NCBI GenBank assembly: GCA_030248295.1 | Contig: JASANH010001213.1 | Location: 434,001 to 498,000, forward strand | Length of the DNA stretch: 64,000 nt | Source: Mesodorylaimus sp. YZB2_4 | Lineage: Eukaryota; Nematoda; Enoplea; Dorylaimida; Dorylaimidae | Direction: 5' to 3' | In this document: positions 22,134 to 32,260 of the stretch, in pieces | Layout: the number at the start of each line of letters is the position of its first letter | How positions within the stretch are numbered: the stretch's first letter is position 1 | Position numbers and translations under genes: made by a program | The notes under the pieces: model-generated | Database searches by the model: none | Seen by the model: only the letters and a program-made list of their open reading frames with translations | What the model was told of the DNA's origin: nothing

Positions 22134-22910
22134 ATCATAACCTTTAAAACTAGAGGACGCAATGAATCAACGGAATGCCTGCTTTCAAAAATTCAATGAT
22201 TTCCACGCAGATGCCTAGTTGCCTGGCAGAAAGGAGCAACATTTTTATCGTACCTTGCCAACTCTACTGTATGTGTACATGTTAGTCTATTTTACATTCG
22301 TGAAAAATATGGGATTTTAACCCTTTTAGAATCTGCATAGATTGTCACTGAGTTTTTTAACGGACCCGCCGCGAAGACACTCTAGACTGGCAAAATACAG
22401 CATCAGGCTTGGTAGTTCTGGCTTCTCAAAATGACCCCAGGAGGAAATTTAAAAGAGGTTAGGTAGCCGCCAGCAAGAACAAGCGAAGAAGCACAGCCAT
22501 TTTTCCAGACTGATGCGCGCCTAATTGGTGCCTATGTATAATTGTGCGAAGCTTCGCCAGTAACCTGTGATGTGGTCTGGAAACCTGAACATTTCATGAA
22601 TTTTTCAGTCAGATTCAATGCAAGTTCATGTTTTTGTGATCCGGTCTTTGGTATCTCATGATAATGCCATTTGCCTTTTTTGGGCTACCTGTAGTTCCAA
22701 ATCCTGCATGCAAGAATATTTTTCGATAAATGAAGATGCCGCATATTATCAGTCATTATGTGGCTGGCTAGTGGGGATAGAACTGAGTCACAGGCAGGCA
22801 AAATATCTCCGCAATATTTAGTTTTTGGTTTTTGTATCAAATGAATTCTTCAGTTCTAGCTTTTCTAAAACGCAATCAATGATTGTTAACGATTTCAGCC
22901 CAAAAATCCA

Positions 22911-23655
22911 AGGGAGTGTGGTAGCGCCCCCCCATGTGATGCAGCGATATCACCTAAAACAAAACAAACAGTCTGCAATGCGGCAAAGAAATTGTTTCTT
23001 GGTATAACTTTACACTGGATTTAGTTCCATTAGGGGATTTCACGTTATCTCTAACGTAATCTCATTACATTCAGGATCCACTCTTACTAGTGCTGAACTA
23101 TGGAGTATTAATTCAATGTCCTTCTTATGCATAAAATGCAAAAGAGAACAGATCACGGGAAAAACAAGGAAATTTCAGTTGTGATCAACATCTTTTACTT
23201 GCACCAAGTTGTGCCTAATAAGTCCCCGACTGATGATATCTGAATCGTGAGTAGTAGTAGTAATTATCGATTGATCATGCATGGTAAACGCTCCTGCCTC
23301 TTTAGTCACCAAAGTTAGGTGTGCGCACTGAATTATTTTAGACACCCGCTGCGGCAGTCGTTTTAAGCACATCCAGAGGTAAGTTCGCTTCGAGAAAAAC
23401 TTATTAAGTTCTCTCCGGGTTCCCGTTCGTCTCTGTGCAATGCACAGGAGACTTAGGTTCTGAGAAATCCCTTTTGGTGCGTAGGTCGATCACAGGTTAT
23501 CGGATTTGTTCTCAGCAAGTATGACGTAGGCATTTGACGCACATAAATTCCTGTTTAGTGAGTGCAAAATTTAATTTCGAGCACGTTTTAAAGGATTTGT
23601 TCTTGGCAAAGTCGGTTCGAGTTACGAGGCTTTGCGCCGCCCCAGCTTCGCCCCA
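22911..23655. other. Intergenic
   Basis: Faint similarity to 26680-26860 at the left; otherwise nothing recognised. Confidence 0.35.
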
Positions 23656-24053
23656 GTTCCCCCAAATCCAATCCGTTTTTCCTGTAGCCGGCCAGCAGTC
23701 ATGATATGGTAAGCGAGGCCATGAGACAGCTTCCCTGACGTCTCTGCAAGAAGCACCTTTACTCGAGGGCATCCTGGACTGGACACAGACATCGTCGGAC
23801 GATGGCGGCTGAGCTGTGCCTTGTCCATGCAAGACAGCCGAGAGTACCTCCTCGTTTGGCTTCCGTCTCCCCACTGGGAGCACCTCGACGGCACTGGGTG
23901 AGTCACCCACCGGCTGGCGTGCCAGGTCAGCGATGGTTTATGGTTCGCAAACCGACCTATATCGCAGGTGTCGAACTCAGGACGAGCCCAGCCACTCGCT
24001 ACCAAGCAATACGGAAAGACGAATGCCAAGCCGCTGCACCACCGCGGCCGCTT
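23656..24053 (-). repeat. SINE family B, full-length copy
   Basis: On the minus strand: A-box region GCGGTGGTGCAGCGGCTTGG, then the B box within GAGTTCGACACC, then the family body (ATAAACCATCGCTGACC, GGGGAGACGGAAGCCAAACG) and the terminal GCTGGCCGGCTACAGG. It separates the two blocks of the segmental duplication. Overlapping open frames on both strands are incidental. Confidence 0.8.
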
Positions 24054-24299
24054 CTATTTGGTTCTGCAGTGATGATGTTAGGCCTGCCTTCTTTTCTGAT
24101 TTGTTGTTTACGTGATTTCTCTGGCATCATTTGCCTCTCAGTGCTTCTCTCATGCCCGCTCCTGTGCGGTTAAAAGTAAAGTCATCTCAGTAAAAATGGA
24201 TTACATTTTCGCAAAGTTTCGAAAAGGAGGAGACAAATTAGCGCTGGATGGGTGTCTCTACTGGAAGATCGAAAGAACGCTGATGGAAAATATTGGCTG

Positions 24300-26670
24300 T
24301 AATAAAATTTTACCACTTCCATAAATCACAAGAAACAATGATTAAAAGAATTGTCTCGATCAAATTCATCGGACAGAAACAAATAAGAAAACTCCATTCC
24401 TAACAACCATATCTATTTTCCAAATAAAAATGATTATAAACGATTGACTCCCGCATGAGCGCTGATCTGTTGGACTACTGTTCCTTGCTTCCATCTTATC
24501 AGTTTCCTAAAACATTCCCTAAACTTCTTATTTCTGGCAAAGAGGGCGATGCCCTCCACCAGCGAACTAGCTTCCTTCAATATCGTTCCTAAACTAATTA
24601 GAGTGAGTGCCGCACCGTCTGGTAGCAAACTCACGCCGTTAACAATCAGCACTTCAGCTAGGACTCCAGTGAACAAATACAAGGCCAGCATCAATTTGAT
24701 TGCGGGCATGACTGCCAGTTGGTGCTTCATGAACGCATCTTGCGTAGACGCCGCGGTACTATAGAAAAAATGTCGAAAGCGAAAACTGATTAGCATTCCA
24801 CCATAGGATAGGACATGGATTACAGTGTAGGTAAGGTTGATATTGGTATAAGCCAGCAAGTAGAGGGGATGCAGAGCGTCACCAAAATCTATGCACACAA
24901 CCTTGTTGCTTAGAGGAGCAGTTATAAGGCCAATGATTTCTTCAATTGTGCAGACCAATGCGCATCCAACAAGCAGCCGCATCGCATATGTCTTCCCCAA
25001 GGTTCGATATTTGATCGGCAGTGCCACACTGATTAGTCGATCAATGGCAACCAGGCATGTCAACTGGGTATGGAATGCTAACCCCCACACCCCCAGTGCT
25101 CCCGTCAAGAGAAAGCATTTTAGGGCAGATCGCTCGAGTCCAAAGGCTCCCAAATAAAGTCCTATTTTGTCCAAGCCCCTCGATAAATAGTGAGCTGACA
25201 CCATAAGCGAGCCAACCCCGCTACCAGCGATCAGTGCGAAACATGGCGAGTGGAGAGACTTGCTGGACACGATCACCGCGACTGTGATTGCGCTCGCTAT
25301 TATCCCAGCAACACCAAATCCGACGAGGCCAACGATAGTGACTATAACCAAAGATTCGCTAGGCGTATGAAACGTGGTTCCATTTGTTGCGTTCATCCTG
25401 ATGACCAGCCAACTATTCTGTCGAGCTCACACTGTGATACTAAATAATTACATGGTCGGGCCTAACTATATATTCTCATTTCTTATCCGCCCCTGGGGAT
25501 AAGGAGGTACTTCGTTTCCATGTGCTTCTTGAAAATGAAATTGGGATCGTAGGTTTGCAGAGATAAAGACGCATGAACAAAGTTTGAAAAGATGGATAAG
25601 AATATAGATATTACAATGAAAGATTAGTTGTTAGCAAGATATTACGGAGACGAATCATGGATGCGCATCCTCAGTGTAAGCTGAAAGAACTTTCTCGTGT
25701 TTTATCTCTTGTAAAAGGTCCACTAACATCGATGAGCTAAAACTGCGAGACCCGCTTTCGCGACTTGAATCCCGACATGCACATGCCCGGTTGCATGGCA
25801 GAAAGGAGCAACATGTACGGGGACCGAAGTGTTGAGACTAGTTCTGGAAATGACATTATTTCCACCTTTGCCCTTTAGGCCTAACTAAAACCAGGCGATC
25901 GGTCATGTGCCTTCTTGATCGCTATCTTGTCAGTGTTCTGCCTGCACGCGTCCAGTAAAGTCTACGTGTTAGACTAGTGGCTAGCACCTACGACAATTCT
26001 ATTATTTACGTATGTACATATTGGGTACTCAATTTTACATATGCGTAAAGTGTGTAACCTGTAATCCTTTTTGATTCTGCATAGATTGTCAGCACGCTAT
26101 GGAGTCCACACTACAGCAAAATGGTAAATGGTAAAATGCTTGGTAATTCTGGCTCCCTCAAAACGGCTGCCTTGAGAAATTACTGGGAGTTATGTAGCCG
26201 CCAACACGAACAGGTGGAAGGAGCACAACCATTTTCTAGATTTATCTGCGGCTGTTTTGTATATATGTCCTATGCTTTGCCTAAGTGACCTGCGGCGAGG
26301 TCTAGAAACCTGCAGATTTCTTGCATTTTCCAGTTAGATGCAATGCAAGTTCATTTTTTCTGATGTCGTCTTTCGTGTCTTAAAAAGATGCCATGTGCCT
26401 TTTTCGGATTTGTTTAAATTTTAAATTCAAGAACTGTCTCTTTAAATAAAGACGCCGCGCGTAAATCAATGGGGCTAGTGGGCGTGGTTGGTTTAAGTTG
26501 AGGGACAAGTCATGTGCAGGCAAAATACGTACCTTTTACGGAAGAAAGGGTTTTGTTTTTCGTGTGGAATGAATTTTTCAAGTTTATTCCGTCATTTCTG
26601 GAATGCAAGCAATGCTTTTTAGCGAGCTTAGCCCAAAAATATGATATGCCACGTACAGTATGACACATGC
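24300..26670. repeat. Segmental duplication, copy 2
   Basis: Partner of 18500-22910 (see that entry). It carries the intact receptor gene and its 5' flank and lacks both insertions found in copy 1, so it shows the pre-insertion arrangement. Confidence 0.75.
24434..25396 (-). CDS. Seven-transmembrane GPCR, chemoreceptor-like
   Basis: Intronless gene of 320 codons, ATG at 25396. Seven hydrophobic segments are seen: TM1 around IVTIVGLVGFGVAGIIASAI, TM2 before SAHYLSRGLDKIG, TM3 ending VAIDRLISVALP (an IDRLIS variant of the DRY motif), TM4, TM5 before FRFRHFF, TM6 in AIKLMLALYLFTGVL and TM7 in LTLISLGTILKEASSLVEGIAL. The tail is short and basic. Layout and length fit the nematode Srsx/Srx-like receptors, probably chemosensory; ligand unknown. 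It has two damaged relatives here, at 1414-2668 and 18763-20396. Confidence 0.85.
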   Translation of the reverse strand: MNATNGTTFHTPSESLVIVTIVGLVGFGVAGIIASAITVAVIVSSKSLHSPCFALIAGSGVGSLMVSAHYLSRGLDKIGLYLGAFGLERSALKCFLLTGALGVWGLAFHTQLTCLVAIDRLISVALPIKYRTLGKTYAMRLLVGCALVCTIEEIIGLITAPLSNKVVCIDFGDALHPLYLLAYTNINLTYTVIHVLSYGGMLISFRFRHFFYSTAASTQDAFMKHQLAVMPAIKLMLALYLFTGVLAEVLIVNGVSLLPDGAALTLISLGTILKEASSLVEGIALFARNKKFRECFRKLIRWKQGTVVQQISAHAGVNRL

Positions 26671-26819
26671 GCCACGCCAAATCTATAGTACAGACAACTA
26701 GTAGCACGAAGCCAGTAGGCCTCCGTACTGTAGCGTTGCACAAAGCAAAGCTGTTGCTTCTGTCCTTTTTTTATGCCCTATGGGGTCTCGAACTCAAAAA
26801 CCATGCTCGCTTGAAGGAC

Positions 26820-29802
26820 ATGTACTCATCAACTGCATTGTCCTTCTTGCTTTCGCCAAACTTTGCGGTTCGTAAGCCCTAGAATTTAAAAACCATCCTC
26901 AATAATCATTGTTTTAGACTCCTCTGTTGAATGTACTCGCGAAGACAATGTTTGTGCATTACCAGAAGAAACTTCGTTGAGGTTTTTTGTGCTGGGAGAT
27001 TTTGGTGGCAGTTCAAAGCCACCACACACCACGCTGGTGCAGTTAGCTGTGGCCAAACAAGTGGATCAGCTTAGCGAAGTCTTCCATCCCCATTTTTTTG
27101 TGGAAGCTGGCGACAATTTTTATGATAAAGGAGTTGAAAATGTAAAAAGTCCAAGATTCAAAGTAAAGGACGTAAATTTTTTTCACGAGTCACAGTTCTA
27201 TATACTGTATGCATTCTAGGCCACATTTGACGATGTCTATAATTACGGTAAAGATAGAAAAGTGCCTTGGTACATAGTTGCAGGAAATCATGATCATCGT
27301 TCGAATGTCACAGCGCAGTTGGAGTATACCAAAGTGAATCCAAGATGGTAGGCTTTAACTGCAGTTAAATTTAGAGGTGTTATTATAAAGGCCTAGCAAG
27401 GAAAAGGGTAGGTCGCTTTCATTAAGCTGGATATCAGTACTGCCAAACTAGCAGGCTGGGCTCGCAAACTTGTAGATGCAGGCTCAAATCCGTCTTAAGG
27501 CCTATGTTTTCACTACTTCAGCTCAGTACAGCTGCTACTGTAACTACTCTACACTACATCTCAGCAACATGTTAGCGAGCGCTACATAGTGTGCTTGTTC
27601 ATATACATATGTACTGTATCTTGGGCAGCTGTGGGGTAGCCGAATAGTCTGCAAAGTATTGAGGGGTGCGACCTGTGAAATAAGATGACTTGTGGCCTAC
27701 AGGGCAAAAATGAAGGTAGAAATAGTTTCTTTCTTTTTAATTAAAATATGAATATTGCAACGTCACACAAATGCTTTATATTAGCGTTTTATGCGGGCGG
27801 GAGTAGTAATGATACGATTGCCAAGATAGCAGCAGTGCTGCTTGCGATTAGTGCTTGAGGCAGTGCTTGTGTCTGTAGGTATGCGCTAATCTGACAAGTA
27901 AGCACTCCTGGCTGCGGTATTGTGTAGTTGAAAACCGCGCCAAAAGACACACAAGAAGCTGTACCTTTACCCTTCGCCTTTGGAAACCTTTTAGTTTTAT
28001 TCTGCGAAAGTCTTGATCGAGATTATGTAAGCTAACATGCAGTCGATCGTTCCGCCCGCCAGACTCTATCCTACGTACTGAGTGATTTACAGCCGAAATA
28101 AGTCAATTTTTTCAGGGTATTCCCCAATTTGTATTATTTTGTTCGATATTCCTTCGGACCGGCTGATGCTGCCACCGTGGTAGATATCCTTCTCCTTGAT
28201 TCAATGGTACTACAAGTATGTATGACACACGCGGAAGGCATAGATATTAAACCCAGAACCGCCAAACGGCTCGCCGATGCCGAAAAGTCGTTTCTTTGGA
28301 TAAAAAATAAGTTGATGAATTCAAAGTAAGTGCGAATACTCTGATCCAAGTCGCACCCTTGACTTGTAAAATCTGTAATGTAAGGGCCGATTTCTTGTTT
28401 GTCGTCTCACACCACCCACTTTATTCGCTTGGTAATCACCTGAATAACGACTGTCTCCTGATACTTGGCTTAGCCGATTTGTGCATAAAACACCAAGTCA
28501 ATGCTTATTTCGCTGGACACAACCACATATTAGAGGTGAGTTAATTTTGTAAGATTACACTTGCAGCCATCGAGAAGGTAACGCGGGTAGCCGATGTTCT
28601 TCAAGCAGGCTTCCTCGTCGTACGATCCAAAGACACAACCAGGCGGGTTTTGGCCTCGCCTTTAAAGAGTGTAAAAAAGAGCCAGAGAATTCAAGAAGAT
28701 AAATTGCTCCTTATATCCATATAAGGCTGCCAGCTAACTAAGTAAGGCAACGACAGAAGTATGGGCGCATAACCTCTTCCACTGGCCAAGCTGACCCATT
28801 TTACTTGGGGAAATTATGGAGCTGCTGCTGCGCCGGGGTCAAGACTCTATGCAGACTCTATGGAATGCCTTATGTAAGAAACACAGAGGAGGCTGCCCTG
28901 AGTGCGGTCCGCGCAAAAATTTTCTTTGCTACTGGCATTAAAAATCTCTAAAGGCATTCCGGACGGACCCCTATACGGATTGCCCTGTCCGATTATTAGG
29001 GTACAGTATATTGTAGACACAGCTTTTGCGGCCTCACAAAAACATACGCCTGAAAAATTTTGCTTGGCGTTCTCGGGGAGTTTTGAGGTCAAAATTGCTC
29101 TGGTCAGACAATGGCGGGCAAGTGTTGCCGAGTTTGGCACCCCTGGCACCCCACTCCAACCCTGACTGTCAGGCTTGCGAAAGGAGTGAAGGCTCGTAGT
29201 TTCCAGCGAAGCCTGGTATTATTGACGTGATCAACAAGAAGCCAAGCGGGCTGTCACAGGGTGTATGTGGAGATGATGCATATGTGTTGCAACCTGTCCC
29301 AACTTGGGAAACTTACAAAAGTTCCATTACCTTTTATAGCATACGACTATGACTGATCGATTTTCTGATGCTAACTGGACAGTGCATCTTGTGACGTCAG
29401 GCGCTGCTGCCAAAGAAGACGCACAAGTCGACTTACCCGAATTACCCTTGCAAGCGTTTCCGCGAGTCGTCAAGAATGTCTTCGTTTTCCCTAATGAAAA
29501 TGATACCACAGTCGTTGAAGGTGGCTACGTGTATGTGACAGTGGACTCGAAAAAGGCCTTCGTCAAGTTCTATCAAAGCGATGGAAAGCATCGACACACG
29601 TTTTCGACCCCGAAAAGAACTCCAGATGAACCTGAACGAGATGCAACACCCCAAGGCACAACCCCTAAAAATAACGCTTGTGTCAGGTTTCTTTTTCCTT
29701 TCTACTCGTATATGACGTTCATAACTGCGTCTTTGGACAGATTACTGTGATTTCAGAGTCCCTTCGATCACCAATAAGACAACAAAGTCATTTAATCGGT
29801 AA
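26820..29802 (+). CDS. Purple (tartrate-resistant) acid phosphatase
   Basis: Seven exons with consistent phases: 26820-26871, 26918-27162, 27220-27347, 28116-28325, 28385-28535, 29340-29686 and 29757-29802, 392 residues. All five metal-ligand motifs of the binuclear phosphatases are present in order: VLGDFGG, AGDNFYDKG, VAGNHDH, VVSHHPLYS and FAGHNHILE, covering the Asp, Tyr, Asn and His ligands of the Fe-metal centre. The size fits the small mammalian-type enzyme (ACP5) rather than the plant type. Exon 1 encodes a weak leader (MYSSTALSFLLSPNFAV) and was chosen because its GTAAG donor and phase fit exon 2; it is the least certain part. The last exon ends inside an AATCGGTAAAATCAG repeat, so the C-terminus may be a recent change. 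Probably secreted or lysosomal phosphomonoesterase. Confidence 0.85.
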
Positions 29803-29890
29803 AATCAGTAAAAATTGGTTAAAATCAGCTAATATCAGTAATCGGTCAGTTAATCGGTAAAATCAGTAAAAATCAGTTAATAACTCGATG
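29770..29890. repeat. AATCGGT/AATCAG word repeat
   Basis: A unit TAATCGGTAAAATCAGTAAA occurs twice (starting about 29796 and 29850), separated by related words. It overlaps the end of the acid phosphatase frame. Confidence 0.65.
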
Positions 29891-30117
29891 TAGATGATTC
29901 GGACTTGCCCTTTCAGTGATAAAGTTTCCTTATTGGCATTCAAAGAATCTTTCCTATTTAAAAGCGAGAGTTGGGAGGAAGGTTTCGTCAAAATGACAAA
30001 GTCGAAAAAGGAAAGTAGGGTTGCAAAGAAAAAACATGGATGTTTTAGACATACGAGTACGTATCCATGAGCCCATACGAGTATATATCCATGAGTACAC
30101 CGCGCCGCGACTAACTA

Positions 30118-30257
30118 AGTACTCTCCTACATGCCGGGTGCGCAGTTCCGGGCGAGTATTCGACTCGCACTCTGGCAACTCATTTCTTGTGTAATGTGTC
30201 CGCTCACCCTCGAGTGTCTGCTGGTGTGGTAAAACAGGAAACATTAACAATAATAAC
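30118..30257 (+). repeat. SINE family A, diverged copy
   Basis: It has GGGTGCGCAGTTCCGGGCG, the B-box region GAGTATTCGACTCGC, then GTGTAATGTGTCCGCTCACC and CTCGAGTGT before an A-rich tail. The A-box part is degraded. Confidence 0.7.
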
Positions 30258-30591
30258 ATCGTTTTCTCTGCAGAAGTCTTTTTTGAGTGGGTATTAGACT
30301 CGATATTAAGACACGTATCCGCCTATAGACACATGGCAACAGGACCGTTTGCTCAACTGGCCATGGCAAAAGCGATCCGCAGGGCCTACTAGTTTCACTT
30401 TTTGTTCAAATATCGACCACAACTCCTGACTAAATGACCATGTGCAGCCAGACCATTGCAGAATGCGTTGTGCTACAATGGATTCTGTTCGTCTTCAATA
30501 ATACGAACTTACTCACACTTACATATGTACATCAGATCACTTCCCTTGTTCGATGCTTCTCTAAATCAGCTCTCATCATGACGCGCATGAC

Positions 30592-31787
30592 CAAGCTTCG
30601 ACCGAAACACCGATCCCGCCGAACAACCACCGGATTGGCGATTTTTACTGAACGGTTTTTTTGACCGAGCCACCGAACCGAACAAACAATTTTGAATTTC
30701 CTCTCTTATTGGTGAAAATGCGGTTATTTTGTTTGAGATTTTGTTTTAGCTTTACAATTTCGCTGTCCCTTTTCCTTAATTATCTGGTCCTCTCTTCATT
30801 TCTTCAAAATTACATACAGTTCAAAAAGTGGTTAAAAAGGATTGACTTACCAATATTTAAAAAAAATGGGGTGCGCTATGTAGAATGACCCTCACAGTTA
30901 TGCTAGTTTTCTTGGGAAGCAGTCGCGTTGTAAACTTTACACTAAACCAGGCAGATAGAGCATTCAATGCTGCATCAGGCGGTCCACTTCTCGTTAGTGT
31001 CCATCATACTGTACTGTTGCTTGTACAAAAGAAAAGAAAAGTCGAGACCTCACAAATTTGGTCGCTAGTCATTTTGGATAAAGGTACAGTCAGTCATTCT
31101 GTATACAGTATATGGAAGAAACGTATGCGGGAATAACCTGGATCTTTCAGCAAGATAATGCGAAGGCTCATGCCCACAAAGATTCACAGAAATGGTGTAG
31201 GGACCATTTTCCTGATTTAATCGAGGCTGAGCGTTGGCCTCCGAATAGCCCCTGATTTGAACCCATCAGACTACTCAGTTTGGAAAGAATTTGCTCATGC
31301 AATAAACTGGGATTAGTTAAGTTTAAAGCAAGCTCCAGAAGCTGAATTAAAGATTGCTGTGAAACGAATTCGTTTGGATATTGTGAAAAAAAATTGTGAA
31401 AGTTTGTATTCTCGATTATATCGCGTTTTGAAAACGAATAATGAATATGTCAACAAGTAAAACGGTCAAGCTAACTCAGAATTGAATGCTGAACGCAACG
31501 CAACGGTATAAAATTTACCGCGATAACTTGCATTAATAATGACTGATAAAGACAAAAAAGCAGAGGGTCATTCTTGATGGCGCACCCGATATACTGTATG
31601 TACACACATAGATGATGATTAACTTTGTGTGGAATGGAAGATATGGATAACTGAACATAGGAAGTTCGGCCCGGCTCGGTGGGTATGTTCGGTTCGGTCG
31701 TTTCGGTTTGGTTCGGGTTCGGTGAGATTTGAGAAAAAGCTTGGTAAGGTTCGGTTCGGTGCAAAAACCGTGTTCGGTCGATGCTGG
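30592..31787. mobile_element. TIR element with 8-bp target duplication and TTCGG-word ends
   Basis: The left end begins CAAGCTTCGACCGAA and the right end, reversed, CCAGCATCGACCGAA. The direct repeat CGCATGAC (30584-30591 and 31788-31795) flanks it exactly. Both terminal 100-130 nt are made of GAACCG/CGGTTC words in opposite orientation. The 8-bp duplication suggests the hAT superfamily. A mariner relic of about 0.72 kb (30867-31589) is nested inside; without it the host element is only about 470 bp, so it is non-autonomous. Confidence 0.8.
30867..31589 (+). mobile_element. Tc1/mariner relic, internally deleted, nested
   Basis: Terminal inverted repeats of about 27 bp match at 23 positions; the core is GGGTGCGC...AGAATGACCCTC at the left and its reverse complement at the right, with TA at 31590-31591. 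The right half (31139-31460) encodes a DDE transposase fragment: WIFQQDNAKAHAHKD, WCRDHFPDLIEAERWPPNSP, then after a one-base shift DLNPSDYSVWKEF. Stops, a frameshift and the missing N-terminal half make it inactive. Confidence 0.8.
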
Positions 31788-31795
31788 CGCATGAC

Positions 31796-32260
31796 CTTAC
31801 CTAAGGAGTATGATTGACGAAAAACAAAGAAACGGTTTAAAGTGCCGCTCTCTCACACGTATTTATCCCGTTTTATTCGTTCAGGATTTGTTTTTCTCTT
31901 ACAAAAATAATTAAAAAATTTAAAAGTAACACTTGCAGAGAAAAAAAGCCAAGGAAAGATTACCAGAAAAGTTTGGTGTTTTGTACTAAAAGTTTAGAAA
32001 ATAGCTCTTTTGTGTCCTTTTGAATTCATTCTTATCGTTAATTATAAGCGCTGCGGATAAATAGCAAAACCTTGAACCAAAATTTTTTAAATCTGCCTGC
32101 TACCTATACCTTATTTTGTAAAAGTGTTATAAGTCGTTTTGCCTGCACAATTGTGCGCACCGGGGAAACAGTAAGCCCTCGACAGGGCGGGCCCCCCCCC
32201 CCCCCCCCGGTTTTGTCCGCTCCTGTTTCGCTATAGTTTTTGTCGATCAAAAAATAAATC
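31796..32260. other. 5' flank of the TAPT1 gene
   Basis: AT-rich sequence with a 17-base C run at 32192-32208, about 50 nt upstream of the start codon. No other feature. Confidence 0.4.

Larger units (their letters stand above)
18500..22910. repeat. Segmental duplication, copy 1
   Basis: Patches of clear similarity run in the same order and orientation as in 24300-26670: the receptor 3' flank, the receptor body, the 5' flank with ACTAAATAATTACATGGTCG, CTGAAAGAACTTTC, a GGCAGAAAGGAGCAACAT block, ATCTGCATAGATTGTCA and AATGCAAGTTCAT. Copy 1 is longer because it has taken in the solo LTR at 19076-19781 and the TIR element at 20943-22133. The right edge is gradual; weak similarity may reach 23135, against the leader exon of the acid phosphatase. 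Confidence 0.75.

Noticed and set aside
24549..25157. Plus-strand frames opposite the receptor gene
   Set aside because: Shadows of the minus-strand coding sequence.
27440..27500. tRNA-like GGCTCAAATCC in a phosphatase intron
   Set aside because: Only the B box is present; no A box or stem.
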